64,000 bases of DNA from Eleusine coracana subsp. coracana (lineage: Eukaryota > Streptophyta > Magnoliopsida > Poales > Poaceae). The translations under genes and the position numbers were made by a program. The stretch covers positions 48,085,882-48,149,881 of the forward strand of contig CM064430.1 in NCBI GenBank assembly GCA_032690845.1. Reading direction: 5' to 3'. The notes below the pieces were generated by a model. That model saw nothing but the letters and a program-made list of their open reading frames with translations, made no database searches and had not been told where the DNA came from. Positions 12,557 to 23,855 of the stretch are shown piece after piece (the stretch's first letter is position 1; the number at the start of each line of letters is the position of its first letter).

Positions 12557-12714
12557 CTTCCTCCGTCCCAAATTACTTGTCGTTCTAGCTCTTTACTAGA
12601 TTCATTGAATATTCTCTAAATCTAGACAACATGTATGTCCAGGTTCAAAGAATATTCAATGAATCTGGACATCAAAAAACACCTCAAAACAACAAGTAAA
12701 AAAAACAGAGGGAG
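12557..12714. mobile_element. Stowaway MITE (158 bp)
   Basis: CTTCCTCCGTCCC at the left and the complement of CTCCCTCTGTTTT at the right, with TA on both sides. The interior is nearly palindromic: ATTCATTGAATATTCT near the left is mirrored by AATATTCAATGAATCT at the right, so the element can fold into a long hairpin. Confidence 0.85.
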
Positions 12715-12716
12715 TA

Positions 12717-13466
12717 GACAAAAAATACAGTAGTTGGGCCATCTTGCTAAATTCCTAATAGACATTGTGCTCAAGCTTGGTCACTGGTTTTCTCAATCCA
12801 AGGATAACATCGGTCATCATGTCTATCGGGTATTATGAACTAAACCAAGCATAAAAGGATAACATCGGCTGTCAAAAGGAATGCTATCCTAGGTAAAACT
12901 GTTAGCAGAGGTAGGTGACCTCTCGGCAGCCCCATGTTCAACAAGCGCGTCAAGGAACACGAACATCTCTCAACTTGGTCTAGTTTTTGTTTTTTAATCT
13001 GAACTGGCAATAATTTAGCTACGTCACTACTTGAGCAATTCTGTTATTCGAAAAAAAATTTTACAGAGCCAAATTATTCTACCATCGTTCCTTCACCCTT
13101 AAGCGATCTGTTTTTGGTTACACAACAGAAAAGAACAGAGGTCATGAGTGGTGAAGAGAACGAAGAAACGGCAGTCCAGCCAAGCAAGGGTGTGCAATAA
13201 AACGTGGCTGCCAAGTTGCGGCATTGCTTTGCCTCGTATCTGCTATTAATGGCATGCAGAATGACGTGTATCTGTTCCATTTCGAGCACCTTGCTTCACT
13301 GCGAAGTAGAGGGAGCACTGCTATAAAGGTAGGCGTCCACTGGCCGTGTCGAGGCAGTGGAGTGAGTGAAGGCGACACAGCTGACAGTTCGTTTTTATTT
13401 CCGAAAACACCAATTCTCAGTTCGTCAACAAGAAAGAGGAGAGCTCTCTCAGTTTCTTCGTCTGAC
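12717..13466. other. Spacer and 5' region of AAA-ATPase gene B
   Basis: No gene seen. The downstream end carries the TATA candidate described separately. Confidence 0.3.
13322..13328 (+). promoter_or_regulatory. Candidate TATA box of AAA gene B
   Basis: TATAAAG lies about 140 bp upstream of the ATG at 13467, a usual distance for a plant promoter with a leader of around 110 nt. Inferred from position and sequence only. Confidence 0.4.
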
Positions 13467-15070
13467 ATGGAGAGTGGTGTGGGGATGGATCTCCCGAAGG
13501 TGGTGGCGTCGTCGCCGTCCTACGGGAAGGCCATGGATACGTACCGGAAGGCCGCGGCCACGGCGGCGACGGTGACCGCGTACGCCGTGCTGGCGCGCGG
13601 CATGGCGCGGGAGCTCCTCCCCGACGAGCTGCGCGACGCGGCCCGGTGGGCCGCGTCGTTCCTGGCCCGCCGCCGGCCCATCCGCGCGGCGCCGGAGCGG
13701 CGCACCGTCGTCATCAGGCGGAACGACGAGGAGGGCCGGGAGAACGCGTTCTACGTGGACGCGCGCGCGTACCTGGCCTCCCGGATCGACCCTCGCGCGT
13801 TGACCCGGGTCTGCCTCAGCCGCCGTCGCAACTACAACGGCGGCTGGGATGACAACGACGACGACGGCGGCGACGAGGCCGCCGCCGGCGAGCAGCAGGT
13901 GCTGACCATGGTGGCCGGCGACTCGATCTCCGACGTGTTCGAGGGCGTCGAGTTCACGTGGGCGTCCGTCGCGCCGGACGAGAACGAGTATTGTAGAGGG
14001 GAAGCGTCCCTGGACCTCAGCTTCGACGCGGAGCACGTGGAGATGGCGCTGCGCAGGTACATCCCCTTCGTGACGGCGTCAGTCGCCGAGGGGCGACGGT
14101 GCGAGCGCGCGCTCAAGATCTTCCTGAGCGAGGGTGGGTCGTGGCGCGGCATCACGCACCAGCACCCGGCCACGTTCGACACGCTCGCCATGGACCCGGC
14201 TCTCAAGAATTCCATCGTCGCCGACCTCGACCGGTTCCGCAAGCGCAAGGACTACTACCGCCGGATCGGCAAGGCGTGGAAGCGTGGGTACCTGCTCTAC
14301 GGCCCGCCCGGCACCGGCAAGTCCAGCATGGTGGCCGCCATGGCCAACTACCTCCGCTTCAACATCTATGATCTCGACATCTCCGCCGTGAACTCCAACT
14401 CAAGCCTGCAGTGGCTGCTCACCAACATGTCCAACAAGTCGATCCTCGTCATCGAGGACATCGACTGCTGTTTCAGCGCAAGAAGCCGGAGTGAACCTGA
14501 CAAGAGTGGTGCTGATGAACAATCACCAGATTCGGACCCTCCACCAAATGCCGGCTGCGATTTGAAGGTACAAGATATGTTATTAGTGGTTATAATCTGG
14601 TTATGTTTTTCCTTGTTAAACGAAATGGTCGTTTACCATCTCAAATGGCTCATGATCGACACGGCACCAACTTATGTTTCATCTCTGTTTCTGTTTCTGA
14701 GCAGGGTATCACTCTGTCGGGACTCCTCAACTTCATCGACGGGCTGTGGTCCACGAGCGGGGAGGAGCGCATCATCATCTTCACCACCAACTACAAGGAT
14801 CGTCTCGACCCGGCGCTGCTCCGGCCTGGGCGCATGGACATGCACGTCTACATGGGCTACTGCTGCTGGGAGGCCTTCAAGACGCTGGCCAACAACTACT
14901 TCCTCATCGAAGACCACCAGTTGTTCACGGAGATTCGGAACCTCCTTGCAGAGGTGGAGGTGACGCCGGCCATGGTGTCGGAGATGCTGCTGCGGAACGA
15001 GCACGTCGACGTCGCGTTTCAAGGACTGGTGGAGTTTCTGCAGGATAAGAAGCATGGAAGAGGTGTGTGA
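13467..15070 (+). CDS. AAA-ATPase, BCS1-like/ASD type, paralogue B (488 aa)
   Basis: Exons 13467-14567 (367 codons) and 14705-15070 (121 codons plus stop) join in phase 0. The intron is 137 nt. The start [11 protein letters not shown] is chosen as the first ATG before the conserved [11 protein letters not shown] segment. An N-terminal hydrophobic segment, the AAA-associated domain, Walker A GPPGTGKS (279-286), Walker B ILVIEDID (326-333) and the conserved sensor/arginine region are all intact. The linker before the intron ends [12 protein letters not shown] and exon 2 begins GITLSG, a junction that resembles the fused junction in defective paralogue D. It is in tandem with A and in the same direction. 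It is predicted to be a functional membrane-anchored ATPase. Confidence 0.94.
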
Positions 15071-15515
15071 GCATGTAGCCCATTAGTGCAGTCGTGGCAA
15101 CAGCGAGAAATGCTACTACCATGGGTTTTCAGTAGTTTGGCTATAATGCTCACTATTCACTATAGTGTTCTGATTTTGGTGGACTGTTTTTAGTCTTGGT
15201 AGTTGTTTGTCATACTACTACTCGGATGATCGGATTCTTCAAGGCAAATGCAAGTGCTGTGGAGTTCGTTGTAGTTGAAAACTGACTTGTTCCTGAGGTC
15301 AGCCACGACCACGGCCAAGCGAACCTGACGAGCAGGTACATGAGCTCAGATGAGCAGCCTGCAACTTGTCTGGCACCAGTACACTGCTGATATACTGCCT
15401 GATAAATTGCGATTGCACGAGATGGCACCATTGAGCATTGACCGCCTCAAGTGGCCAAATAAACCGCGTTGCAATGCCTTCTTTTCTTTCTTTTTTCTGG
15501 AGAGTGTTGCAATGC
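15071..15515. other. 3' flank of AAA gene B; 17-bp repeat before the LINE
   Basis: No gene. The motif GTTGCAATGCCTTCTTT occurs twice near the LINE truncation point (from about 15470 and again from about 15508). Confidence 0.35.
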
Positions 15516-16996
15516 CTTCTTTACTATCCAAATGGGAATATATTAACGGCAGAGCCAGCTAGTGGAATGTCATATACCTGGAGAAGCATTGTAAAGGGTG
15601 TGGAGCTCCTGGAAAAAGGGATAATATGGCGTATTGGTGACGGTAGATCAATTCACATATGGAATGACCCATGGATTCCAAGAGGAGTTACAAGGAGGCC
15701 GTGCTCTCATAGAGGTCAACATCTCCTTCAATGGGTTAGTGATCTTATTGACCCGATCACTGGCCAGTGGGATGAAGAGCTTGTCCACCAAACCTTCCAC
15801 CCTGATGATGTGCCCATTATACTAGGAATCCCACTAGCTCCGGATATGGAAGATTTTATTGCATGGCATTTTGACCCAAAGGGTATCTTCTCTGTCAAGT
15901 CTGCATATAAGGTGGGCATTGATAGTGAAAAAGAAGGCCTTGGACCAAGCAGCGGGGTTACAGTTCATCATCAGACAGCTGGTACAACCTTTCCCTGGCA
16001 CAAGATATGGGAGATGAACTGTCCGAATAAGGTGAAAATTTTTGTCTGGAGATTGGCACATAACAGTCTACCAATGAGAAGGAGGATTGAATCTAGAGGA
16101 ATTGAGCTTGATACAAGATGCCCGATGTGCTACAGATTTGATGAAGATGCAGGTCACCTGCTGTTCAAATGCAAGTTCGCCAAAAATGTATGGCGCCAAT
16201 TACAGCTAGAGGGGGTTCGGGTTAAGCTAGCTGAGGCCATCTCGACCAAGGAGATGTTCATGGCAATTTGGAGACAAAAAATTGAAGACCAAACGAAAGT
16301 AATCACAACGCTTTGGGTCCTATGGACAGAGAGGAATGCTGTCAATGCTGGAGAACAAACAAAATCAGTGGACCGGGTATGTTTCCTGATATTGCGGCAC
16401 ACTACTGAGTTTGAAGAATTCTATAAGAACAGACCAGATGTGAGGGTGAGACCGTCAGAACAGTGGAAGAAGCCATCAAGAGATTATGTGAAGATCAATT
16501 CTGATGGAGCCTTTACGAAGGCAACAAGAACTGGGGGTTGGGGCTTCATTCTCCGGGACCATGATGGTGATCATGTGGGTTCAGGAGCTGGTCAAGTCAC
16601 AGCAGTTGCTGAAGCTGTTCAATCAGAAGCCCAAGCATGTCTCCAAGCAGTCTTATTTGCTATCCATTCTGGCGTGCAAAAACTGGAAGTAGAAACAGAC
16701 TGCCTAGTCCTGAAGACAGCTCTATCTGGTAATGCATATGACGCGGCAGAAGGAGGTACCCTGTTTAGAGAGATAAAATTCCAATTAGCTATGAACTTTA
16801 TCGATGTCAAGATACTCTACTGCCCTAGGGAGTGCAACAGGGTAGCGCATAAGTTAGCTAGTATGGGAGCTCGTATGGTACCAGATACTGTTAGCATTTG
16901 GCCGGTTGTTGCACCGGATGATGTAATCTCTCTGATCACCGGTGATTTAAGTCCGGCTTCAAGTTAATGGAATTTTATTCCGCCTCAAAAAAAAAT
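15515..16996 (+). mobile_element. 5'-truncated L1-type LINE: zf-RVT and RNase H portion of ORF2
   Basis: An uninterrupted frame ends at the stop at 16967 and shows the C-terminal part of a plant LINE polyprotein. First is the segment YYPNGNIL...GIIWRIGDG, then the reverse-transcriptase zinc-binding domain (WEMNCPNKVKIFVWRL, CPMC...GHLLFKC). Last is an RNase H-like domain (KINSDGAF, SEAQACLQA, VETDCLVL, CPRECNRVAHKLA). The endonuclease and nearly all of the RT domain are missing, as expected for target-primed 5' truncation. A short 3' tract of nine A follows at about 16987. Homology begins near 15515; the open frame extends upstream to 15438 by chance. The intact frame suggests a rather young insertion. 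No target duplication was identified. Confidence 0.88.
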
Positions 16997-17330
16997 TTAA
17001 CAAGTCGTTTGCAGCAGCGTGCGTGGTGGGCTGCAGAAGGAGCACGCCCGCCAATTTAGTGAAATGTTTTTGTTTTCTGTCAGCATCAAAGATAGTTAAA
17101 AGAACCTGGGAAGATCAACCTCAGTCCAATCTGAGGACAATCACACATACTTATGCCCTTAACAAACTAGTACTCACTCTACTTTTGGGTCCTCATCCCA
17201 ACACAATTTTCCCATCGTGACAGTGACCCCTCATTTTGGCTGGCAGATCTTTCCTTCGCAAAAAGAAACGCCGACCGATCTTATGTTAAAGGATCAATTG
17301 AAAAGATGAAATATCGTCTCAACCAAAAAG
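16997..17330. other. Spacer between LINE and TRIM array
   Basis: No gene or repeat assigned. Confidence 0.3.
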
Positions 17331-17610
17331 TGTTAAGAGTCCAGCCGCTAGCCCAAGGCACTACGGGCCTATCAAACCACAAGCCCAACTAGAGTATCAA
17401 TCAAGGTACTGAGACACATTAACCCAAAAGACTAGCCTGATAAATAAGGTTCGCTCGATCTTATAAGTTAACCTCCTCCATCATCCATATTCGATATGGG
17501 ACTAAACTCCCCAATCTCCCCCATCACATATTGGGTGGCCCCATCTCCCCTTCACACATCTAAGTGGACACCCTTCCGATAGTTTGATAAACTGTGTGGT
17601 CCGGGAGACT
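17331..17610 (-). mobile_element. Inverted TRIM fragment: LTR plus part of the internal region
   Basis: Read on the minus strand it carries the internal 3' part, a polypurine tract GATGGGGGAGA and an LTR (17331-17514) ending in CTTAACA. It is head-to-head with the direct array that starts at about 17620. The similarity to LTR2 at 17894-18103 is visible throughout (for example GGGCTTGTGGTTTGATAGGC). Confidence 0.75.
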
Positions 17611-17619
17611 CAATTCATC

Positions 17620-18461
17620 TTTTGGGTTGAGATGTCTCAAGACCTTGGTTGAGGCTCCAGTTGGGTCGACCTGGGCTGACGACAGGGGCTTGTGTACGGG
17701 ATGAGTCGGGGCGCACTTTAACAAGTGGTATCAGAGCCATGGTTATAAATCTGGAACATCTCAGGAGCCTCACACGGATATCAGACCATCGGATTGGGTC
17801 TCCCGGACCACACAGTTTATCGGGCTGTCGAAGGGGTGTCTACCTGGGTGTAAAGGGGAGATGTGGGACCATCCAATGTGTGATGGGGGAGATTATTGGA
17901 TTTAGTCCTACATCAGATATTGATGATAGAGGAGCCCAACTTATAAGGTCGAGGGAATCTCACCTATCAGGCTAGTTTTTTGGGTTGAGCTGTCTCAGTA
18001 CCTTGGTTTGGGCTCTAGTTGGGCTTGTGGTTTGATAGGCCCGTAGTGACCTAGGCTAGCGACAGGGGCTCGTGTGCAGGACGAGCCGGGCTGCACGCTA
18101 ACAAGTGGTATCAGAGCCATGATCATAAACCTAGAACATCTCGGGAGTCTCACACGGATATCGGACCATCGGATTAGATCTCTCGGACCACATAGTTTGT
18201 TGGGCTGTCGGAGGGGTGTACACTCGGGTGTGTGAAGGGGAGATGGGACCAGCCGATGTCTGATGGGGAAGATTATTGGGTTTAATCCCAAATTAGATAT
18301 TGATGATGGGGGAACCCAACTTATAAGGTGAAGGGAACCTCACCTATTATACTAGTCTTTTGGGTTGAGGTGTCTCAAAATCTTGGTTTGGGTTCCAGTT
18401 GGATCGATCTGGGCTGGTGGCAAGGGCTCGTATGCGAGATGAGTCGAGCCGCACTCTAACA
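17620..18461 (+). mobile_element. TRIM retroelement array: LTR-internal-LTR-internal-LTR
   Basis: Three LTR copies lie at 17620-17723 (5' part missing), 17894-18103 (210 bp) and 18274-18461 (188 bp). Each ends in TAACA. The first two are followed after two bases by a primer binding site, TGGTATCAGAGCC (17726 and 18106), matching the initiator methionine tRNA 3' end. Each internal region is only about 170 bp and finishes with a polypurine tract (GATGGGGGAGA or GATGGGGAAGA). The third LTR is followed by a degraded AGTGGTA. No coding capacity exists. This fits a terminal-repeat retrotransposon in miniature (TRIM), here as a tandem double element sharing LTRs. Confidence 0.82.
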
Positions 18462-19386
18462 AAAAGTGGTAAAAATCTAAAATTTGAAAATCAGGATTTA
18501 GATCATAATTGAACTTTGAAATTGTGGTCAAAATGTTATTGACCCTTTCTTGTTCCACACAAGGCTATCACTGCATAAAACTGAAAATCTTTTTTACACT
18601 TCCTAACTCCTGCAAAGTGATTATGCAAACCGTCATGCACTATTTGATTTGTTGTCAAGTACTTGCTCTACAACATGATCATCATGCTTTGAACATAGTG
18701 ACAACCTGTATTTCTGTGTAAACACCTAATCGGTGTTAAGCTTGATCTATGACACTGCTTCCACTTTCTCAATGCACTCCGAATCCAAGGTAAGCTTATG
18801 TAATAATCCACCATGTGTGTTGTGGTCTGATGATATCTCATCATTTCACATGCTATTATTGTAAGGTACTTCCTCAAGCAAATTTTATGTATATCTATCC
18901 CACACCATCATAGTTGAGCATTGGGCTGGCATGCGGCCCGATCATTTTGGCTCGGCATAAACTCAATACAACACGGTAGAATCGGGGCCATGCCAACATG
19001 TGATACAATATATGCCATGCCTCGGGCTCACCCCCTAGCCCATGGCATGACTCGAAAGGAGAACATCCAGATAATGATTTGAAAGAATGATATAGACTCC
19101 TTTGCCAATGCCCCAACAACATTTCCCTCCTCATCCCAACACAATTTTCTCCCCCCTCCCTACCACCCTCGGTCTCCCAGCCTAGCAGGCCTAAACCATC
19201 TCTTTTCCTTCCCTTTCTAAACTCTAACCAACGTCGGCCCATCACATCTCGATTAGATGCTGACCCTACGTCGCCCTCTCTCCTTTCTCCTCTCGACCGG
19301 TCACACCGCACCGCCGTCTACAGCCTCGAGGTCCAGCGCTGTCGTCCACCCACACCCTCGGCACTTGGTCGTGGGTGGCAGGCCAG
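18462..19386. other. Spacer without recognised features
   Basis: Moderately AT-rich, with short frames only. The frame at 18895-19311 (-) is low-complexity (Gly/Arg-rich) and has no domain. Confidence 0.3.
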
Positions 19387-19617
19387 TCTTAGACTGAGTC
19401 CAATAGATGTTGCATCCTGCTAGGCAAATGCAAAATGGTATGCGAACGGTAACTGTGCCTGGCGAAACACGTCTCCAATAGAGCGGGCAAAGAGAAGTTA
19501 GTTTCCCATCCAAGAGAGAGAAGATGTAAAAATAGAACTCCTCTCTCCTGAAACGCATCTTGCCCATGCGGTCAACTACCTGGAGGCGGAAGAGAGGAGT
19601 CGGGCGAGGACACGCGG

Positions 19618-19800
19618 TCGAACAGCGGCGGCTCGGCGCAGAGCGAGCGGCGGCCGTGCGGCACGCGGGCGTACGGCAGCGGCTCGACGCAGGGCGAGTG
19701 GCGGCCGTGCGACGCGCGGATGAACGGTGGCAGCTCGGCGTAGGGCAAGCGGCGGCCATGCGACAGACAAGGTAAGCGGTGGCGGCACGGTGCAGGGCGG
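19618..19800. repeat. About 51-bp minisatellite, 3.5 copies
   Basis: Imperfect units share GGC.GCTCG.CG.AG.GCGAG.GGCGGCC.TGCG. They lie inside the GC-rich TIR block. Confidence 0.6.
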
Positions 19801-20097
19801 CGGTTGGGCGGAGGACAAGCGGCATGCATGGAAGACAAGGGTCACCAGGTTGACTTCGATGAGTTCGAACTGCTGCAGGTTTGTCAAGTGTTTCCGTTGA
19901 CTTTGCAAACTGAAATTACAAGCAAATTTTAGCATGCTCAAATCCCATCAATCAGGGAACAATGGCGCATCTCATGAGGAGCAATAGGCCTCCCTTCGTG
20001 AACCAAAAATCAGGTCCCAATCAACACAACAAGAGCAACACAGTAAGAGGAGCAGCAGAGGCCTCCCTTCACCTTTTACCTACGCGAGGCAACAGAG

Positions 20098-20225
20098 GAG
20101 CGGCCAGCGATGGAGGGATGCAAGAGGTTGCAGCACCTGGACGAAGCAGCAGAGGAGGGGCCGGCGACAGAGGGATGCAAGAGGTTGCAACACCTAGACA
20201 AGGCAGCAGAGGAGGGGCCATTGAT
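20098..20225. repeat. 57-bp minisatellite, about 2.3 copies
   Basis: Units contain GGGATGCAAGAGGTTGCA at 20115 and 20172 (period 57). A third, diverged partial unit follows. Confidence 0.7.
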
Positions 20226-20586
20226 GGAGGGGCCCAAGAGGGACCAGAGACGGAGGAGACGCTGCACCACCTGGACGAGGCAGAGCGCAAAACATGGCGG
20301 CAGGGAGAGCTCCACGAGCGCGACGGCCAGGTTGGGGGCGTTGGAGAAGACGACGTACGACTAGTTTTACGGCGGCGGTGGCGGCGAGCCACGGCGAGCA
20401 GCTGCGCTAGCTGGCGACTGTGTCGCTCAAGCACGGGGAAGAGTAGTCCACTCGCGTAAATGAAAAATGCCTTAGCTTTTGGAGCAGGGACCAAATAGAT
20501 AACATTCTATTCACTGTGCATGAGAGGTAGCCTCTCCAAAATGGCACATATTGTTGGAGTTAGTCTTATGCACAATCTAGTTAACA

Positions 20587-20877
20587 ATTTGTGAAAGGAC
20601 ATGTAGTCTAGTGGTTATAAGAGCCTGAATAGCACCTTATGTCCTAGGTTTGACTCCCCGTGGAAGCGAATTTTCTAGGATTTAACGGCATTATGCTTTC
20701 AGTGATAGGCGACGCTCCCGTCGACAGCGAGGCGTCAGTGGTGATTTCGTTAATTAAGAGGATTTATCGGCTCAGTCTTCGAAAATACTCATAGGGGTAG
20801 GGTTTGAATACGTGTGTTCATAAGGGTGAGTGTGCGTATATTGTGAGTGTCTGAGTTATACTGTGTAATTAAAAAAA
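20587..20877 (+). mobile_element. tRNA-derived SINE with 13-bp target duplication
   Basis: The 5' part resembles a tRNA gene: an A-box-like TAGTCTAGTGGT at about 20604 and a B-box-like GGTTTGACTCC at about 20648. The tail reads GTGAGTGTCTGAG...CTGTG and ends in an A run at 20870-20879. The 13-bp AATCTAGTTAACA flanks it exactly at 20574-20586 and 20878-20890. The body resembles grass Au-type SINEs from memory; that family name is inference. Confidence 0.8.
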
Positions 20878-20983
20878 AATCTAGTTAACAGCTTAGATGA
20901 CCCATCAGTCATGTAGTATAGTGGCAAGAGCTTTTTTTTTATATTTGAAAGGAAAGTAACTTTCCACTATACTATAGGTGGAC

Positions 20984-21229
20984 CTAAATCAATGGCCACC
21001 AATTCGGAAATAGAAGAGGGCGAGCTGTCCAATAATGGATCAGCGTCTGTACAACACACCCGATCCGATCCAGCTTTGCTAGAGCGTCAGCAACTTGATT
21101 ACATTCACGGGGAATAGCCTGCACTACAACCTTGTAGAAGAAGTCTTGGTTGATAGAATGTTTAAGATAAAGAACAAGGCTCCTATTGACCGATAAATCA
21201 TATGCTTGGGACAGTCTATCTCTGTCCAC
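20984..21229 (-). pseudogene. LINE RNase H fragment
   Basis: About 80 residues on the minus strand match the end of the plant LINE RNase H-like domain, with the motif PRECNQVADALAKLD and the trailing W-P-rich end. The same region of the LINE at 15.5-17.0 kb reads PRECNRVAHKLASMG. No upstream catalytic part was found, so this is a remnant. Confidence 0.6.
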
Positions 21230-21254
21230 CGTCTCCGTTCAAACAAAAAAGAAA

Positions 21255-21598
21255 GGGTGTGTTTGTTTTCATCCCTCTGATTTTTAGACCTGTCCCATCA
21301 AATATTGTGATATTAATTAAGAGTATTAAATATAGATTACTGATAAAACTCAGTCTATAATCCTTCCTCTGAATGACGAGACAAATCTATTAAGACTAAT
21401 TAGATCATGATTAGATAATATGATGCTACAGTAAATATCTCTTAATGATGACTTAATTAAACTTAATAAATTTGTCACATTGATACACATTCAACTATAT
21501 AATTAATTTTATATTTAATATATATTTAATAATCATATATAATATTTTAATAATTAATATAACCTCACTAAAATTTAGACTAAAAAATGAATACACCC
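21255..21598. mobile_element. AT-rich MITE, family 1 copy B
   Basis: Starts GGGTGTGTTTGTTTTC and ends ATGAATACACCC. The interior has GATTAGATAATATGATGCTA and CAGTAAATATCTC, shared with copies A, C and D. It is in the opposite orientation to copy A. Confidence 0.7.
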
Positions 21599-22249
21599 GA
21601 AGTCTATCCCTGTCAGTCATGTTGGCCAAACGATTCGGCGGTCCAGCACGCATGACGCCTACGCCGCGCGCGCGGAACAGGCGGACACGGTCGACGATGG
21701 ACACAAACGACTCGTGCTCAACAACCTGCGAGCGTGTTGGCGGCAGGACCCGGTGTGCAGGGGTAGCCGGTCTTTGCAATTTGCATCGCTTGCGCCAGAA
21801 AGCGATTTGCTTCGCTCGTATACCCTCATCGCTGACACCTGTCCATGGCTATCCGTGGACTGCAGTGCCGTGCTTAGCAGCAGCAGGCCAACTGACCGCA
21901 CCGTGTACCAGTGCCACATCGACCGTGGTAACAATAGCAACCGGCGGAAGAATCCAATGCAAAGCCAAACCACCGTTCAACCTTTCATAGTATAGTTCAT
22001 TCCAGATTCTATTTTTTACCTCTAGAGTTCAGACCCTTAACCCTTCCAGAGTTTCACCGACGGCACTGGTACACCATCTGCGAAGGACCGTGGTGTGATT
22101 ATTTATTCTTGAGGGGGTGACGGTCGGGTTGGGCCGAAAGAAAATATCACGCATTCTTCCAGGCGAGGCGAGCAGAGCCGGCCACCTGTAAAACAAGGAG
22201 TGTGTTCATTTTAAGTGAAGTTCCGTCTTATCCAATATTATAATACTAA
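21599..22249. other. Spacer; weak secreted-peptide-like frame on the minus strand
   Basis: Around 21.7-22.0 kb a minus-strand frame contains a signal-like run (SVGLLLLSTALQ) and a few cysteines. Nothing supports splicing or homology, so no gene is called. Confidence 0.25.
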
Positions 22250-22300
22250 CTAGTAAGATAACCCGCATAATTTGCACGGCTAGACAATATATTTTATAAT
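22250..22300 (-). mobile_element. Possible Helitron 3' terminus (minus orientation)
   Basis: Read on the minus strand the sequence ends GCCGTGCAAATTATGCGGGT, then TATCTTACTAG, followed by T. That is a short GC hairpin just before a terminal CTAG, as in Helitron 3' ends. The 5' end was not located; the AT-rich region up to about 25 kb may be its body. Confidence 0.4.
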
Positions 22301-23211
22301 ATTAAAATAATATTTTTTTCTAAATAAAAGTCATAACAAAATCTATAATTATCTTGTTTCGTTTCAAAATTATTTTCTTTGAATTTAATCAAACATACTT
22401 TGCTATGGTGGTTTGATATATGTCAACCGGGATGGTATATGTAGCCTAATTATAGCTCATTGTTTAGTTGGTATTAATTCAAAAAAATAGTTCACATATT
22501 TTAGCTGCTAATAATCCACGACCTTGCAATTGTGGATTATCAAATATTCCATATCGTCACTATCAATATTTCTCTAGGGCATGGTGCATGCACACAATTT
22601 TCAAAAGTAAGATATATATTGGCTTATGATTTTTAAGAAAAAATAATGTTTTCTCTCTTAATTCGCACAGGATTTTCTGTCACAGACCTTCTTTTACAGT
22701 AGTCCCATGTCTATATATTCTCTTACACCTCAGGTGCAAGATAAGAGAGCAATATCAACCGTTGATTCTTTTTTATAAGTGTTTAAATAAAATGAATTTA
22801 TTTTATTTACCAACTCTCCTGGTTTTGCGGTACCATGAAGATTATGCTTTTAAAAGATCTCACTTCGCTTCATTGTTTTCTCGGCGACGGGAATACAAAA
22901 CTTTTACATGATACGACATGCATCCTATAGTGACATCTTACATGATAATAGCAGGGTCTTTTATCACGAAAATAACCGGTTACATATAGGTAATTGTTTT
23001 TTGCAAAAAGAAAATATGAAACATGCAAAAAAACAAAATATGAAACATAGATGCATGAGAGTTGACCATTCTAAAAGATGTGAGTTATTGTATTTGGTAT
23101 GATTTTTTAAAAAATTTGAATCATCCGCAAATAAAATTATGTCTCAAACAAAAAGAAAAATAAATTGATAATAAGAAAGCCAACATGAGAGGAGGATCCG
23201 TGTGGGAGGAT

Positions 23212-23500
23212 TGGATTTCTTTTTCTTTTTTTATTAATCTGAATTTGTTAATTTATTGATAATTTTATCTGCTTGTCAGTTGGAGTTAGATATGAACTCT
23301 TTTTTAGTTTTACCTGGATCATTAAACCTTCATAAAATCCAACGATCTATCTCTTCTTTTTTATTTTTCTTTTTTTATTAATTTAAATTTGTTAATTTAT
23401 TAATAATTTTATCTGCTTCTCAATTGGACTTGAATATGAACTCCTTTTTAGCTCTTCATCTAAACCGTGTCATCTTCATAAAATTTAATGGCTTATCTTT
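23212..23500. repeat. 144-bp tandem duplication
   Basis: Two units share TTATTAAT.T.AATTTGTTAATTTATT and ATAATTTTATCTGCTT, with period 144. Confidence 0.75.
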
Positions 23501-23574
23501 TTTTTTTAGATTAACGTGGTAATTTCGTGGCCTTGAGAACAAATATGATGGCTCCTTTTTCTCTTCAAATAAGA

Positions 23575-23855
23575 AGATAATATTAGAAGTAATAAATATA
23601 GACTATTGACAAAACTTATTTCATAACTTCTAGATTAATCTATTAATAAACCTAATTAAATCATGATTATGTAAGATGTTATTACAGTAAACACCTTATA
23701 ACGATGACTTAATAAAGTTTAATAGAATTATCTCATAAATTAGCCTCTAACTGTGTAATTAGTTTTATATTTAATCACCTTATTTAATGTTCGAAGGATT
23801 GACATAACAATACTAAAATTTAGACCCAGAAAATAAACACACCAAAATAGGATTC
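23575..23855. mobile_element. AT-rich MITE, family 1 copy C (fragment)
   Basis: Carries the family 1 signature (TCATGATTATGTAAGATGTT, ACAGTAAACACC, AAAATTTAGACCCAGAAAAT) and ends AAACACACC. The left end has no clear GGGTGTG terminus, so it is probably incomplete. Confidence 0.55.

Larger units (their letters stand above)
19387..20570. mobile_element. GC-rich block with inverted ends, possible Pack-type DNA element
   Basis: The left end TTAGACTGAGTCCAATAGATG matches the reverse complement of the right end, TAAGACTAACTCCAACAATATG. The 1.2-kb interior is GC-rich and carries two minisatellites (19618-19800 and 20098-20225). The open frames across it are Arg/Ala/Pro-rich and have no domain. I read it as a non-autonomous TIR element with captured or amplified GC-rich sequence; no target duplication was confirmed. 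Confidence 0.4.

Noticed and set aside
20069..20494. 141-codon minus-strand frame in the GC-rich block
   Set aside because: Low-complexity repeat translation of a 57-bp minisatellite.
20911..20940. Second SINE start (CATGTAGTATAGTGG)
   Set aside because: Too short, with no B box or tail; kept only as a remark.
21659..21973. Minus-strand frame with a signal-like N-terminus and a few Cys
   Set aside because: No splice sites, weak composition and no repeated Cys spacing; could not be supported as a gene.
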